From positions 24,470-88,469 of the forward strand of contig SWBL01000212.1 in assembly GCA_024195585.1 (NCBI GenBank): a stretch of 64,000 bases of DNA, in the 5' to 3' direction. The translations under genes and the position numbers were made by a program. The stretch comes from Aureobasidium sp. EXF-3400. Taxonomy: Eukaryota > Ascomycota > Dothideomycetes > Dothideales > Saccotheciaceae. Of the stretch, positions 10,900 through 23,948 are shown in pieces. Within the stretch, counting starts at the first letter, position 1; each line of letters begins with the position of its first letter. The notes under the pieces were generated by a model that saw only the letters and a list, made by a program, of their open reading frames with translations, ran no database searches and had not been told where the DNA came from.

Positions 10900-12659
10900 T
10901 CAAACCATCAACTCAGCAGCTCTAACCCTCCACCCCTCACCAAACCTCCTCATACTCCAAATAACCAAAATCCCAGAAACCAAACACCAAATTCCAATGA
11001 CCGTAAACAACCACCCATCCCCACACCAATCAATCAACGGACTAGCAACCAAACTACCCACGCAAGAGAAGATGTTGCGCACGAAATTGTTCAATGCAAT
11101 GCCATGACTGGCTTTATCAGGCATGAACTCCGTAAGCATGGTGGTGACGACAGCGAAAATAAGCATACTTCCTATGCCGAAGAAGAAGTTTGCTAGCATA
11201 GGGACGAACCAGAAGGTGCCGTAGCGGGCGGACCAACCATACCAGATTAGAGCTAGAGGAAACATGATGGCGCCCAACCATGCGTTTTCCCTCAGGCGGT
11301 CTTCAGGGCGGTAAATTAGGTGACCATGTTCATCATAGCGGTTTGCCTTTTTGGCTTCGCGAGCCATGATTTTATCGACCCATTTGCCGCCGAAAAGGGA
11401 AGCGAGGAAGTAGCCTAGTGAGTTTGGGATGTAGAGGAGACCGACGATGATGGTGGAGTACGAGTACGGCTCTGAGTCGAAGGTCTGTTGGACGGAGATG
11501 TTGAGCACGTAGAGTGAGCCGAATGTTATACTGGCGTAGTAGACTACCAATGCCACGGCTGGGATGCGGAGGTTGAGAATGATGGCCAAGGGGTCGACGA
11601 ACCAGCGGCGGAATACGGTTATGTAGCGTTTCGATTTTAATGCTACACTTTGGCGTGTGCTAGTTCGCGAAAGAGTAGGTCTTGTGTTGGTGTCTTTTTC
11701 TGAGGAAGCCGCGATGACTGAGGCAGGAATGGTATCTTTCAGCGTTTCTGGCAGGAAGAAGAGGAGAAGGAACCAGAGAAGTGCACCGTAGATGGTAGTA
11801 AACCACATACAACTTCTCCATCCGAGGCCTTGTGTCAGGGCTCCTCCAATAATGGGAGCGAGCAGTGGTCCACTTGCATACCATCAGTCGGGATACATTC
11901 ACCAGATTTTGGATCGGTTCAATCTTACCACAAAGGTCCTAGGTAGAACATGCTCATCGCGTTTCCTCGCTCCTTCACATCCCAGCAGTCGGCAATGGTT
12001 CCTGCACCCACAGCTTGCACCGAAGCAGCAGCACCTCCAGAGAGGACACGCATGACGATGAACATGGAGATGTTGACGCTAACAGCACTGAGAATGTTAA
12101 AGACCAGGAAGAGGAAGAAGGAAACCAGATAGATAGTCCTTCGTCCAAGCGTCTCCGAGAAGCTTGACCACCATAAGGGGAATATTGACATACTTAACAT
12201 ATACAAAGCGACCGAGAGATTGGTGACCGTAGAAGAAGAACCAAACTCGCGATTGATTTGTGACAAACCAGGCAGAATAATACCACTACCCATTGGGGCA
12301 GCAGCACCTGCCACAGCAACGACAAAAGTGATAAACCATTTCGTTCTGCGAGCGTAATGTTTGGGATCCTCAACTTCGGCAATAATAGCCACACGAGCTA
12401 GTAATCCTCTCCGTTGGCCTTTTGGTACAAATATGGGGTCTATATCTTCACTGGCTATCGAGGCCGTGACTTGTTTCTCGAGTGAAGATGCGTCTTCATC
12501 ATCTGGACTTGGGATCGGGCGGATGCCGTCAGTTGTGGGTAGAGGCGTTGAGATCGACTCGACTTTTGGTTGATCCGGTACTGGGATGGAGTGTATCGAA
12601 TGCGTATCAGAGCTTGTCGACTTGATGTCGGCGTCCGAGTGCTGATCGTGTGAGCCCAT
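10900..12659 (-). CDS. MFS transporter, DHA1 (drug/polyamine:H+ antiporter-like)
   Basis: A 567-residue major-facilitator protein in two exons (12659-11929 and 11872-10900). The N terminus is a roughly 100-residue hydrophilic cytosolic tail. The first helix reads WFITFVVAVAGAAAPMGSG. A motif A-like loop between TM2 and TM3 reads SFSETLGRRTIYLVS, and TM4/5 contain RVLSGGAAASVQAVGAGTIAD. The splice gives YLGPLCGPLLAPIIGGALTQ, a DHA1 motif C-type segment (GP..GP..GG), which supports the intron. The central loop carries a Ser/Thr/Arg-rich stretch before PLAIILNLRIPAVALVVYY, and the last helices end WCLVSGILVIWSMRRFGEGW. The family usually exports drugs, polyamines or small metabolites from the plasma membrane; substrate not predictable. 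No biosynthetic cluster neighbours it. Confidence 0.85.
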
Positions 12660-13239
12660 AGCTGCTGTATCGGCGTTATCGTCGCCTTTCTCCGGGCGAG
12701 CGTTACGGCGGCAGTTTGACGATGTCTCTGCGCGACAAGACGCGTGAATTGCTGAGTGATGGCTGGATGCCAGGAGCGAAGGTCGACCGAGCCATAGCTA
12801 TATTGTCTGCTTTTCGCAAATCGCCCATAGTCAGGCCGTTTCGGCTTATCAAGCATTGAGCGGACCTCACTCAAAATGTGTTCCCCCCCATCAATTGAGA
12901 TGGAATGCCGAACAGCCGAGAGTCTCTACGGTGTCCTAATTCGGTATAGTCGAGCCGACTTCCGATTCAAGACCCCTCTTTACTTGTCAACAGAGTCGAC
13001 CTTCTCACGAGTCGCGACAAATAGCAAACAAAGTCATGTTCAGACCACATCCTCTCTAGGTGCAAAAGTATGCATACGTGTACCTATAGAAAGGCACGAT
13101 GGTATCAAGATCATATGTGTGTCAAAAGAGAGCCTATATCATATTGTTTCTCGACGGATACTGTCCTATTTCTCGTGAGTATTGTGCATTTTCATGCTAT
13201 ACGCGTTACATAATTTTGCGGACAGGGACAATGTGCTAT
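12660..13239. other. intergenic, promoter of the MFS gene
   Basis: 580 bp between the MFS start and the beta-glucosidase stop. Nothing convincing is seen. Confidence 0.5.
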
Positions 13240-15188
13240 CTACGCTGCAACATACTTGTGGAAGAAGTCGACATAATCGAAGAAACTTCTCTTGTAATGT
13301 CTCTCAAACTTTCCACTCGTTCTGTTGACAGTCTGAAGACCATACTGGTTCTCATAAGATCCAAACTCATTGTTGTCAACAAAACTCCATGCCAATGCTC
13401 CGATGACATTGACTCCATCCAGATGCATCGACTTCAATGTCTCCCTCAAGAATTCCTGGTAGTACAAAGTTCTCTCGAGGTCGTATAGCTGCTCGACAAG
13501 TTTCTTCTCTGACTCCATATAAGGGTTGAATCCAAACTCAGAGATCAAAATGCCAGAAGGTCTGAAAGTGTTCCAGACATAACCTAGCTGTTGGCGAACG
13601 TATTGAGGTGCAATATAGGCGTAGTCATTAGACTTTTGTCCAACTTGCCATCCGTTCTGTTGAATCTCGGTCAGATCAGCGCAGCGAGGCCAAAGAGGGT
13701 CACTGCTGTTGTTGATACAGCTATCGAATCCATTCGCTGGCTCAGAGGCGAACTGTGAAACATAAGGATCAAACGCCCAGAAATCAATCGTACCATTGAT
13801 GTACGAGATTTGCTGTGCTGTCAGAGCCGTCAAATTCAGGTTTGGCGTGGACAGGACCTCCGATGGGTATTGTTTTCCAAGGAACAAGGGGTTGGCCATG
13901 ATGCCGAGGATGAAATCTTGATAACGCGATGCAGCCTTCAAGTCCGAAGTCTTGTTCAGATCGCGCGGAACAGCAAGGTTGTTCGCGAACTTGATGGTGA
14001 CCTTGCCAGTACCACCAAGAGTCTCCTTGTACCATCTGTACACGGCAGAGTGTGCCATGAGGATGTTGGTCAGTCCATTGTAGGTGTGGAAGGAATATGG
14101 CATTCCGATGTTGGGCTCATTGAATGTGACCCAATACGGAACATGCTCAGCATAGCGAGCCATGACCTGCTTGGCGTAATACAGGTAGTCGGCGGTGAAG
14201 TCTGTGTCCAGGCTAATCGATGTTGGCGCATCAACGTGAACAAGAGTAACAATAGGCTTGATGCCGTACTGAAGGCACGTCTTGATCAGATCGTCGTAAT
14301 GATCGAGACCCTGAGTGTTGACCGGACTGCCCGCAACTCCGAAAGGTACAACTCTTGACCAAGAGATGGAGAAAGAATAGTACGGAACTCCGATGGCAGC
14401 AAGTCTTGCAATGTCTTGCTTGTAGAGGTAGTAGTTCATGTCGGCTTCCACAGAGTCATTGCCACTAGGCATACCGCCGGGACCTTGGTTTCCGAGTCCA
14501 TCAAGGTTGCCAGGCCCTCTGCCTTCTTGTTGGAGTGCACCTTCAATCTGCCATGCACTCCCCGCAACACCCCAGATGAAGTTCTTGTCGAATTTGTAGC
14601 AGTCAAGACATGCGTCTGCGTCAGGGCATGCAGAATACAAAGCTGGAGGGTAAACGAGCTCGCTGGTAGCAACAGGAGTGGGCGAGACGGTTGTGGTGAA
14701 CGGAACGGTATGATTGTACGTATATCCAGCCCATAGCGCAGCATAAGCCGATTGGCCGTACATGCCATCCTTGCTGGTGGTAGCCTTGGGGTTCAGCGAG
14801 TAAGTGGTGTATGTAACATTCGAAGGCAGTAGAGACTTCGCCTTGGAATAAGCAAGAGCAAATGCACTTGCGAATGTGACTGGAGCTGAAACAGGAGTAG
14901 CATAGCGGTTGCTGCTAACTTGGGTGTAGCTGAAAGAACTGTAGCGAGCTGTGTAGCTTGTCGAAGCACAAGTAGAAGCAGATGAAGCCTTTGGTTCTTG
15001 TCAGTATATGTAGGACCTTGCTTGTGAGATCCACATACAGTGGTAGTCCAGGGCAATGCAGTCTTTGCGCTCGTGCTGACGCTGCTTGTAGGTGTGCTAG
15101 TGCTGCATGAAGTATTGACACTCTGCTTGGGGAATGCTGCTGTGAAAGCGCACAATAGTGCGAAGCACAGAACTGTGAAGTTGATCAT
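13240..15188 (-). CDS. secreted GH1 beta-glucosidase
   Basis: A 632-residue glycoside hydrolase family 1 enzyme. Exon 1 (15188-15039) encodes a signal peptide (MINFTVLCFALLCAFTAAF) and the start of a Ser/Thr-rich linker. The intron 15038-14989 has a TACTGAC branch site. The catalytic domain begins at FDKNFIWGVAGSAWQIEGAL, the GH1 N-terminal signature. The acid/base is in WVTFNEPN, and the nucleophile Glu is in ILISEFGFNPYME, where most GH1 enzymes have TENG. Late positions WSFVDNNEFGSYENQYGL correspond to the aglycone/glucose-binding end of the barrel. The roughly 150-residue Ser/Thr/Tyr-rich N-terminal extension is unusual for GH1 but occurs in secreted ascomycete members. Expected role: cleaving cellobiose or aryl-glucosides outside the cell. 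Confidence 0.9.
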
Positions 15189-17160
15189 TGTAGTATGCCT
15201 AGCCTACACGATCAAGACATTGCACGACATTGGTCGTGTTCTTATAGTTTTGCTCGACCCCTCCTAGTCTTTACAGTATGATAGCCCTAGCCCTAGAATC
15301 GAACCTAAATATCAATGCCCTCGGTAGTCCGATCAGCGCCATACTGAGATCCAAGCCGGGAAAGAGCAAGTGGAGTCTTGAAGAACACAATGATCGGGAA
15401 GTGGACAGGGTATAGCAGCATCGAGGGTTCTTCCGTACAGAATGGCAGTCAGTTGCCTAGTTTGTCATCACATCGTACGTGCACCGACTACGGACGAGCA
15501 CGGCCGAAGGACCAAGCATTGAGCAGTTTGTGGGGATGTGGAGAAAACCTGGGGATAAAGATTGTGTCATGATAAGCGGCGGATGCTTAGCAACAGACAG
15601 AGGTCTAAAAAGACCTACATCTGCTCCTCAAGCGAGTCAGCGGTCATACACGTTGTCGCTAGGCATATAGCCTTACTGTAGAACATCTGGCTCATCGAAA
15701 CTCCGTGCTTTGCAGACGCAAATTGGAATGCAGCGTCATACTCCGAACGCCAACTCAGTCCTACCCCAATTCCACCTCGACTTCGTAGAGAACAAAAACT
15801 GGAAGTATTACATGCCGGGACACGCGTTCTGAAAGGCTTGAGAGGTAGAGAAACCTAGGACGAGAGTCCATTACACGACTTCCAGATGCAGAGACCAGAC
15901 ATAGATTGGCATGCATCGGAGAAACCATGTCAGTCCCAACTGTGCAAGAAGCCCTAGTCATGATGAGTGTGGGTAAACAGAGTGTCTTACCGGAAAACCG
16001 CACCAGGTCGTTGTTGTGGACTGAAAGCAGCTCATGTTGACAGTTGCAGGATGCCAAGGCAAAATTGAGTCCTGCAATATGCATGGCCAAGCGAGCACCC
16101 GATGGCGTACCCAGGTTGCAAGTATTAAATCAGAGGCTGGAAAATAGATCGGTGGAAAGACCAACAAAAAGGTAAAACAGGAAGTTGAACGAGTGGCTCG
16201 CAAGCACACACACACAAGGCCAGCCACAGAATGACAGATGCATGGGCGATGACACGGCGATGGTGAGTTGGCACCAGTGGAAGGGGTTGGGGGCGGGTAT
16301 GAGCCAACCAGGACAGGGACTATGCGCCGATCAAGTGCGGTGACGAACAGAGAAGATTAGGTTGGGTTACATGTGCATCGCACATGGTGCGCGGTGCAAT
16401 GGAGTGCCAGATTCTGATGAGTTGAGAACAAAGACAGTGGTGGATAATTGCGAGGCGCAGTGCAACGAGTAGACGCGAAAAGACGGAGGGTCAACAGTGT
16501 ATGGAGCAGCAGCAAGACTGTCGAGCGAACGACGACCCGTGCTTGAGCGTTGACCCGGCAGCGGAAGTGCGGGAAGCGCACGAACAGAAGACAAGTCGCT
16601 TGTGGGCAGCATCTTGCTTCTGAGTCGACCGATCTTGCCGCAGCAGCTGCAGCCAGTGTGCTTGGTCCCATCCTGCATCAGCATCCCAGTCGGTGCGATT
16701 CAAAGCAAGAACACAACGACTGTTGAAGATCGAGCATTTGTAGCAGACAGAAACAAGCTCTAGACGGCGCGTCGGGAAGCAAGCCGATATCTAACGGCCT
16801 ATATCAACATCCAACCTGTTCTCCACAAAAAAAGGTGCCGACTTTATCACAAGCAGGCCCATGGCCATGGTTTGTCGCGTCGTTTGCTGATTGGCGGTAG
16901 GTAGCAATCAATCGCCTCTGGCAACTGCGGACCTTTCGCCCTCGACATCCTTGACTGTTTGTTCCATCTCGAGCGCCGTACGGACACCGACAGGCCTTCA
17001 TCTAAGGAAGCTGCGGCTGGAGTCTTGGAAAGGACTGGTTTGCGCTCTCGGATTGGCAGCGACTCAGACCATCATCATCACCCACTCCCCATCACCCGTC
17101 GGGCTGCAATGCCAGTCGTATCCTCGGTCGCGTAAACTTCGCTGAGCAATCGCCGCCGCC
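15189..17160. other. 2 kb intergenic region
   Basis: A long divergent spacer between the GH1 gene (minus) and the large disordered-protein gene (plus). Only short overlapping frames without domain content appear. No tRNA, repeat or mobile-element signature was recognised. Confidence 0.5.
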
Positions 17161-20100
17161 ATGGGTGTCGAAGCTCACCAACGACCACCACTGCCAGCAC
17201 CCACCGAACCTACTGACGTCGACGACACCGATGTAGCCACCAACATCTCGCGCCGTACCGACCACACCTCCTATTCCATCCCCGAAGACGGCACTCCCAT
17301 CACCATCTCGACACACAAACTTACCTCCAAGGAGGGCCCACGCCTCCGCCACGGTCGCAACAAGTCCCAGACCTCATTGTTGATCGAATACTTCGAAGCC
17401 ACCAAGGGCGACAAAGCAAAGAATCGACCCAGCGTCCGCGTCAAGGTTACTCCCTCGGCTCACCGCAAGTCCAAGAACTCGGATTCGGTACAGATTACAG
17501 GCATTGGTCGTGACAAAAAGCCTTCATACACGCGCTGCATCTCTCTGGGCGGCAAATCATCAGACAAAGCCGCATCAACTGAGCCTACCGAGGTCAGCCA
17601 CTCGTCGGAGAGCAACGTTTCGGCCATTCCACCGGTCGAGGTCGAGATTCTCAACAACAGCGACCTATCAAGCCTGAAGCAGGGCCGCGAATCTCGCGAC
17701 TTGCACTACCTGCCTACCACCTCGGACGTCTCATCAATGCCTCCTGACAGCTTGCTCGACCCTTCCCACATGTCAGCCATGAGTCAAGATGTATCTGAGG
17801 ATGCAAGCCGCAGCCATAGTCTTCTGGACCTTCCTGTACAAGATCGGGCACGCAGTGCTAGCCACGAGCGGATCAAGCAGAAGGTCATTGAAAAGTTGAT
17901 GCAACGCCAACGCGAAGGACCTGTCGAGTATGAGCCCGACACCAAGCCAACCAAAGAGCGTCGTCGCCGTTCGTCTCGCTCGACACGCGAAGACGACCTT
18001 GCTAGCGCCGCCGAATCCTCCATTTTATCTTCAAATCTCTCGCCTAGCAATCTCTCATACGTTTCTGGCACAACTTCAAAGGTGTCTTTGAACAACCCAA
18101 AGCTTTTGCAGATGGTCGAAGACACTGTTCGCCGTCTGATCCTGCCTGAGATTACTCAACTCAAGAACGAGCAACACCGCTCCTCGCACGGCTCATACAC
18201 TGACGATGAACTGGACCAGCGTCATTACAAGTCAACAAGCTCACCCTCACTATCCAGTAAGCCAAAAGTCGTGCTCAACCGATATGATCATGACCCTGGT
18301 GAGGTACTCTCCCGAGGAGACTCTGAGCGTCGCGAAAAGACTCGTCGATCCAGTCGCACAGAATCCGAACGGCCCCACCGTGAACGACGTTCTTCCCGTA
18401 CCTCAACACGCGAGCGAGAAGAGTCTGTACACAGCAGGTCGAGCAAGGACAAGGAGTCTCGTTCCATCAAGGACGGTGCTGCTGCTGGTATTGCAGGCGG
18501 TATCCTGACTGCTGCAGCCCTTCGTCATCATGACTCTCAAGACACTGTCAGCCGCGAACGTCGCAAGAAGCGCAAAGCCCGAGGAACTCGTAGTGACTCC
18601 ACAAGTCTAGCCGAGACCGAGAAGACTTATCGCAAGGAGGTTATTCCTCCTATGCCCTGGACTGGTGCATCGGCCATGAACGACTCCGAAATAACCCGTC
18701 AATCCATTCTGACGGCTTCAACCGAGCGTCCTCAATCCGCTAACGTGACGGAACACCAGACTCCGGTCCGTGAGGTTCGACGGGGCTCGCTTCGGGGTTC
18801 CCTGTCACCAGCATCCACGACTCCCAAAGCCAAGGGAGCTCGTTCGCCTCGCTCATTGGAGTCCAGTCAGAGCAGGCACTCCCTGACCGAAGAGCACTTC
18901 ACCAACGTTCAATCCATCTCAACCAAAGCCAAGATGGCAGCGTTGGTTGCATCTGGCTTGGGTGATGTCGGTCCCGTTCATGATATTGGAAAGCACGCTC
19001 CAAGCCCAACGCAGAGCGTGTCTACTCTTAAAGACAGTCCCAGTGACCCGTTGGTCCCTCATGGGTTGCGACCTCGCAGCAGAGTATCTGAATTATCCGC
19101 TGGTTTTGAAGAACGACAGCGGCATGCCATGTCCCCTGTTTCAGCACCGTCTTCCCCAAATGCTCAAAAGAAGAGCTTCGACCTTGCCAGAGCATCTCAT
19201 TCGCCTGCACAAGTCTACGATGAGGCCGAGGAACGTAGCGAGCTAGAAGAATGGTTTCAACAAGAGCATGAGAAGAATGAGGAGTACCGCAAGTCTCTTG
19301 CTGATACAAGCACCATCCCCGGATCTTTTGATGAACGTCGATCAACTCAGTACACCGATGGCAGCTACCTATCGAGCGATCAAAGTCCAGAGCGTGACGT
19401 TAGGGGAATTGCTGCGACTCCCAAATATACACATCTACCGTACGGTGTTGAGTCTGCCGTTGCTTCCCTGGTTGATCCTTCCACAGTCAGTACCAGCCTC
19501 CAATCATCACAAGCCAGCCCGAACAACTTTGAGGACGTTCGTTACCGCGAACGCATGGACGACAGCGAGCCTCGTCAGTCAGTGGAACACCAGAGTACAG
19601 AGGCAAAAACACAATATCAGACTCAAAATCGATGGAGCGCATTGCGTGAAAATGCTTTGGCTCTGTCAAGCCCTGGCTCCTCTGCTCAACCCACAAGTTC
19701 CCCACACCAGAGCGAGACTTTCCACGAGGAACGCACGCACGTGGATTCTCCTCCTGTCCGCTTGAGCGCTCATGGCATTCCTGATGTCAATGATCCATTA
19801 CCCGAGATTGGACACGGAATCGACTCTGAGTCTGATCTGAGTACAAATCCTCCAGAGATTCAAGGTCCTGGTCGAGGTGATGGACACTTCGGTTTTCTTC
19901 CTTCATTCTCGCACAGCCCTGATAGAGAGGCCGTGCGACACGACAGCATCTCGGAGCACAGCTTCTCGATGAACGACAAAGTCAAAGTAGGAGCCAGCAT
20001 TGCTGCTGGTGCTTTCGCCGCAGACAAGGTTCTAGATCGACACAGCTCCGACAAGCATCTCTCAGCAAACCAAGCAGTTATAGAGGATTATGCTTCTCGC

Positions 20101-22544
20101 GAGACAACTCCAGATGTGCGTCAAGCTCAAGCTGTACACGTGGGTCGTGCAGGAACAACTTCCCCTCCTGCTCACTTTGGAGACGAGGGATATGCATCCG
20201 CCGCTTATGCTCGTTCCAACGGAGCCTCTACTCCTGGAGCCCACAAAACCCACGGTCAAACTCGTATGGAAGAGTATGACGTCGAGACAACGAAAGAAGA
20301 TGCATTCATCGGAAAACACAGCCGCCACTTCAGCGGTAACTCTCATGGCATGTCTTCTCCGTTATACGACAGTGCTACTGGCAGAGGAATTGACACGATT
20401 CAATCCAAGGATGTGGTCGCGTTGATGGACCACCTTACAGTCCGAGACGCGCATCGCAATGCAAGGGACACCGAAATTCTTGTCACGCTGGTGCGCAGTG
20501 CAGCGGAGATGCGCCATGAGTTCGAAGAAATGAAGAGATTTATTGCCGAGCAGGACCGCAAGATCATGGAGAACACAGATCGGGATGCCGAGTACACGGT
20601 CAAGAAAGTACTCGGTGGTCCTAGACCTCAACCAACTGCTCAACCTCGAACAGTCCATGGCACCTACAACGAGGAAGATCTTCCAACGAAACGCAAGAAT
20701 GTCTTCAAGCGCGCACTCAAAGGGCTGAGCAAGAGAGGCTCAAACGACCTATCCAAAATCGAGGACATGTTGAATCAGATACTCGGAGATGTAGAGGATC
20801 TCAAGCTGACACAAGGCGATCGACCACCTATGTCACTCCGTGGTAGTAGCTTTGACTCGTACGAGGATCGAGCCCATTACGGGCGTGACTCTGGATATGA
20901 ACCTGAGGGACAAGCTGGTACTTCGTCAACTCCCAACCACTCTGGTCGTCTCTCTAATCCTTCAGGCAATGCATCATTTTCTTCTCCTAAGGAAAGTGCG
21001 ACTTCTCCTCAGGAGAGGTACTTCCACTCTGGATACAATGGTCGTAGAGACTCGATCAATCGCGTCAGTACAGTCCAAGAAGAAGAGAGCAACGATGGTA
21101 GTTCTTTCTTGGAGCAGCATGAGACTCATGTCCTCGACAATCAGTTCGAGAACAATGAAAGGCTCTTGACTCCGACTCAGGAGTCATTCAATCGCAGATC
21201 AGGTTCTTTCGATTCTACTTCAACTTCGACTCCAGTGCAGCAACGGCAGAGTCTTTTCGACACGCAAGCTGGCGCTGGTACCCCAGATAAGCAGCGCAAG
21301 CAGTCTGTCTTCGGTATACCAAAGATTTCTCGTTGGTCCAAGACGACGACCTCCTCATATCCCGAGAATTCAGATGTTAATGGAAAACGTCGAAGCCAGC
21401 ACACCAATGCCTCTAGCAGTGGCGAGAGTTTAGGATCGAATGGTGCGGGCTACTACGGCAATGGCTATGCGCTGCAGTCTGAAGATCGTCTTCGCTCTAC
21501 CCAGTCACTGGTAAAAGACCAAGCGATCAGAGAGCATGCGCCTGACAACAGAAGCGTACGCAGCGGACTCAGTGATATGACCCGCACACCGTCACCGCTT
21601 ATCCCTTCCGAGACAGGGTCTCAGCTTGATAACATTCCTATCATCCTCCCGGACGATGACGAAGTAGACAATTTTGATGATCCCAAATACTCGGCTCATC
21701 GTGATTCTCTATTATTGCAGCACCCTCAGCCTCGACCAGGACCCACGCACCGCCACCAAACAAACCTGGAGAAAGAGGCCAGAACATACAGTGGGCCAGA
21801 TCACTTTGAGACAGCAACAAGCAGTGATCTTTCTCAGCGCACTGTTGATAGCGACTTTGATCCTCTGCAATGGGGATCGAACCCTTCACTCTCTCTTGCG
21901 AGAACCAACAAACTTAGCGGAATTCCTGCTGGCAAGGACAACGGTCCTCTAGTCCCTGAGAGCAAACAGAAGCCTGCGCCCAGAGTCGAAGTCGAGCCGC
22001 CCAAGGAGCAAAGACAGCAGGCACCGCAGAAGCCTCGCCAGATGTACTATTCGACCCCGCTTGGCTCGGGACACTTACTCGAGCCCATTGAAGAAGTGAG
22101 ATACTCATTGGAAACAGACCGTGGACTTGTGAGTATTCAAGTGCCGTTTCATTAATTGCTCTGACTGACACATATGTAATCAGCGTTCACCTGAGCCAAC
22201 AGCTAGTCCCAGGGTAGTCACTCAGCTCAGTCCAACTCGTAAAATCACCGGGCCGAGACCGATGGGTTCATCGCGTGCGCCCAGCGGTGCTCAGGAGGAG
22301 GCCCAGCGGGAGCAGCTCTCTGGTACTGTAAGAAGGAAGCCAGTACCTTCAAGCAAGAGTTTTGGTTCGTGATTTTTGTTGTCTCTGACTTTTTCCTTTC
22401 ATCTTCACATATTGAAAAAAGAGATATTACGGACGAACGGTGTCTGTTGCTGCGCCGTTGCTACAGACCAGGCGCGATGTGGCGTCTGGAGAACCGGCGA
22501 TTAGCTCAGGCATCTCGGGAGTGTTGAAGCGAGGAAGGAGCTGA
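17161..22544 (+). CDS. very large disordered Ser/Arg-rich fungal protein (1757 residues)
   Basis: Three exons (17161-22128, 22184-22368, 22424-22544) give 1757 residues. Near residues 60-110 are conserved-looking basic blocks, RHGRNKSQTSLLIEYFE and RPSVRVKVTPSAHRKSK. I associate these with giant fungal cortex or septal proteins such as the Woronin-body tether leashin, but cannot confirm it. The rest is rich in Ser, Arg, Glu and Asp, with no enzyme motif. Two small Ala/Gly hydrophobic stretches occur, AAAGIAGGILTAAALRHH and VGASIAAGAFAADKVLD. A helical coiled-coil-like region lies around DAHRNARDTEILVTLVRSAA to EDMLNQILGDVEDLKL, and the C terminus is basic (SGVLKRGRS). For the last intron, the donor GTGATT at 22369 with acceptor at 22423 is the pair that keeps YYGRTVSVAAPLLQT in frame. 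Likely scaffold; function unknown. Confidence 0.75.
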
Positions 22545-23948
22545 TTTGGAGGACAGATTCGTTTGATGACGATAGTGAGATCTTCTAAGAACACAGTAAT
22601 GCGGAGGAATTCGAAACCAAGGATGCGGGACCAACGACTTTACGATACAAGCAGGCATGCTAGCGACAGTGCCGACGCTGGCTAATCACAGAGGGATGAA
22701 GAGATGTAACGATTCTACTGTACCTTTGCTTTCACCAATTATACCACCACTGTCTTTCTCTCTCATCCCACAGACCGTTTGGTTTGTTCGTCTGGCTGTC
22801 CGTCCATGTGTCCGTATTCCCGTTCGTTCTCTTTGGTCATGATATTTCCTCGGGCCTTTGCCTCGCCCCTGCTCGTTCGAGGCTGCTGAGCGTCATACAA
22901 ACCACTGGATGGCGTTGATCACCTCCCACCCATCTGGCCGGATTTCAACTTCCAATCATTTACCATTACAACAATCTTGACTGACACAGGCTGATAAGTT
23001 TTGGCTTTCAATGGACCCTCATATTTGACCAATTGGAAAGTCGCCCAGCAGGAATCTGTCTATTGCCGGCGACTGCAGGCACAAGCCGGTATTTACCAAC
23101 GGACAATGGTCCGAGTGCGAATCTCCATGCCTCGCGGGTTCTCGAATGGCCCTTTTTCATTCTTCATTCCGTTATTTCCCTGAATCCAGTGCAGTACTTA
23201 GCAAGAAGTAGCGCAGCCACGTGCTCATGTCCGCGGAAGGAATGGTGCATTTGCAACTTTTGTGTGGAGGTTGTTGCTTTTCTTGAGTTTATGTTCGGAA
23301 TAAGGTTGGGGTCACGACTCGTGGATTTTCGCAAGCCGTTGACATGATTCACGAGCACTGACATCGAATCATCTCTCAGATCTGTGCGATGGACCGACGG
23401 TATGTCACTCGAAAACTGCGAAATAGGTGGTCATTTTTACCAAATGCCAAGTGTGATGGCAAATTGTCTCTCGGGGCTTCTTCCGGGTTTGGGGCTTGTA
23501 GGGTTTCGTACTGACATCCTTGAGATGTGAGAAGCGAGAGAATGGGAAGGGAAGGCGCAAGTATGCAAGTATTCTTCGTCCAGAATTTGGATTGCGCCTT
23601 CCGCTTCCCTTGGTGTTTCGAATCTCGTCCTTCGAAAGCTTGTAGTCAGTTTTCTGACGTCGAGAGCAGTGAAGTATCTCATGGCTTGAGTTTAAATGTC
23701 AGATCTAGCAATTTTTAACGGGCACAGCGTTAAACCTTAACAGCCCTACACGACCTACTTTCAGGTACCACTGACTCTGAAACGAAGATCTGTCATACGT
23801 CGGCGCAGTCTCGATCGCCTTTATGTCTTGGTAGGAAAATAAAGGTGAAAATGGCAACGGGACAGCATATATTAACTGCAGGTCCCTTGGATGTTCTTCG
23901 TTTCTACCCCGTGTACGGACCGGTCGATCAGATTTAATCTATTCAAAC
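22545..23948. other. 1.4 kb intergenic region
   Basis: This is the 3' flank of the large gene and the promoter of the rhodopsin-domain gene. Pyrimidine-rich stretches are present; no coding or RNA feature is supported. Confidence 0.5.
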
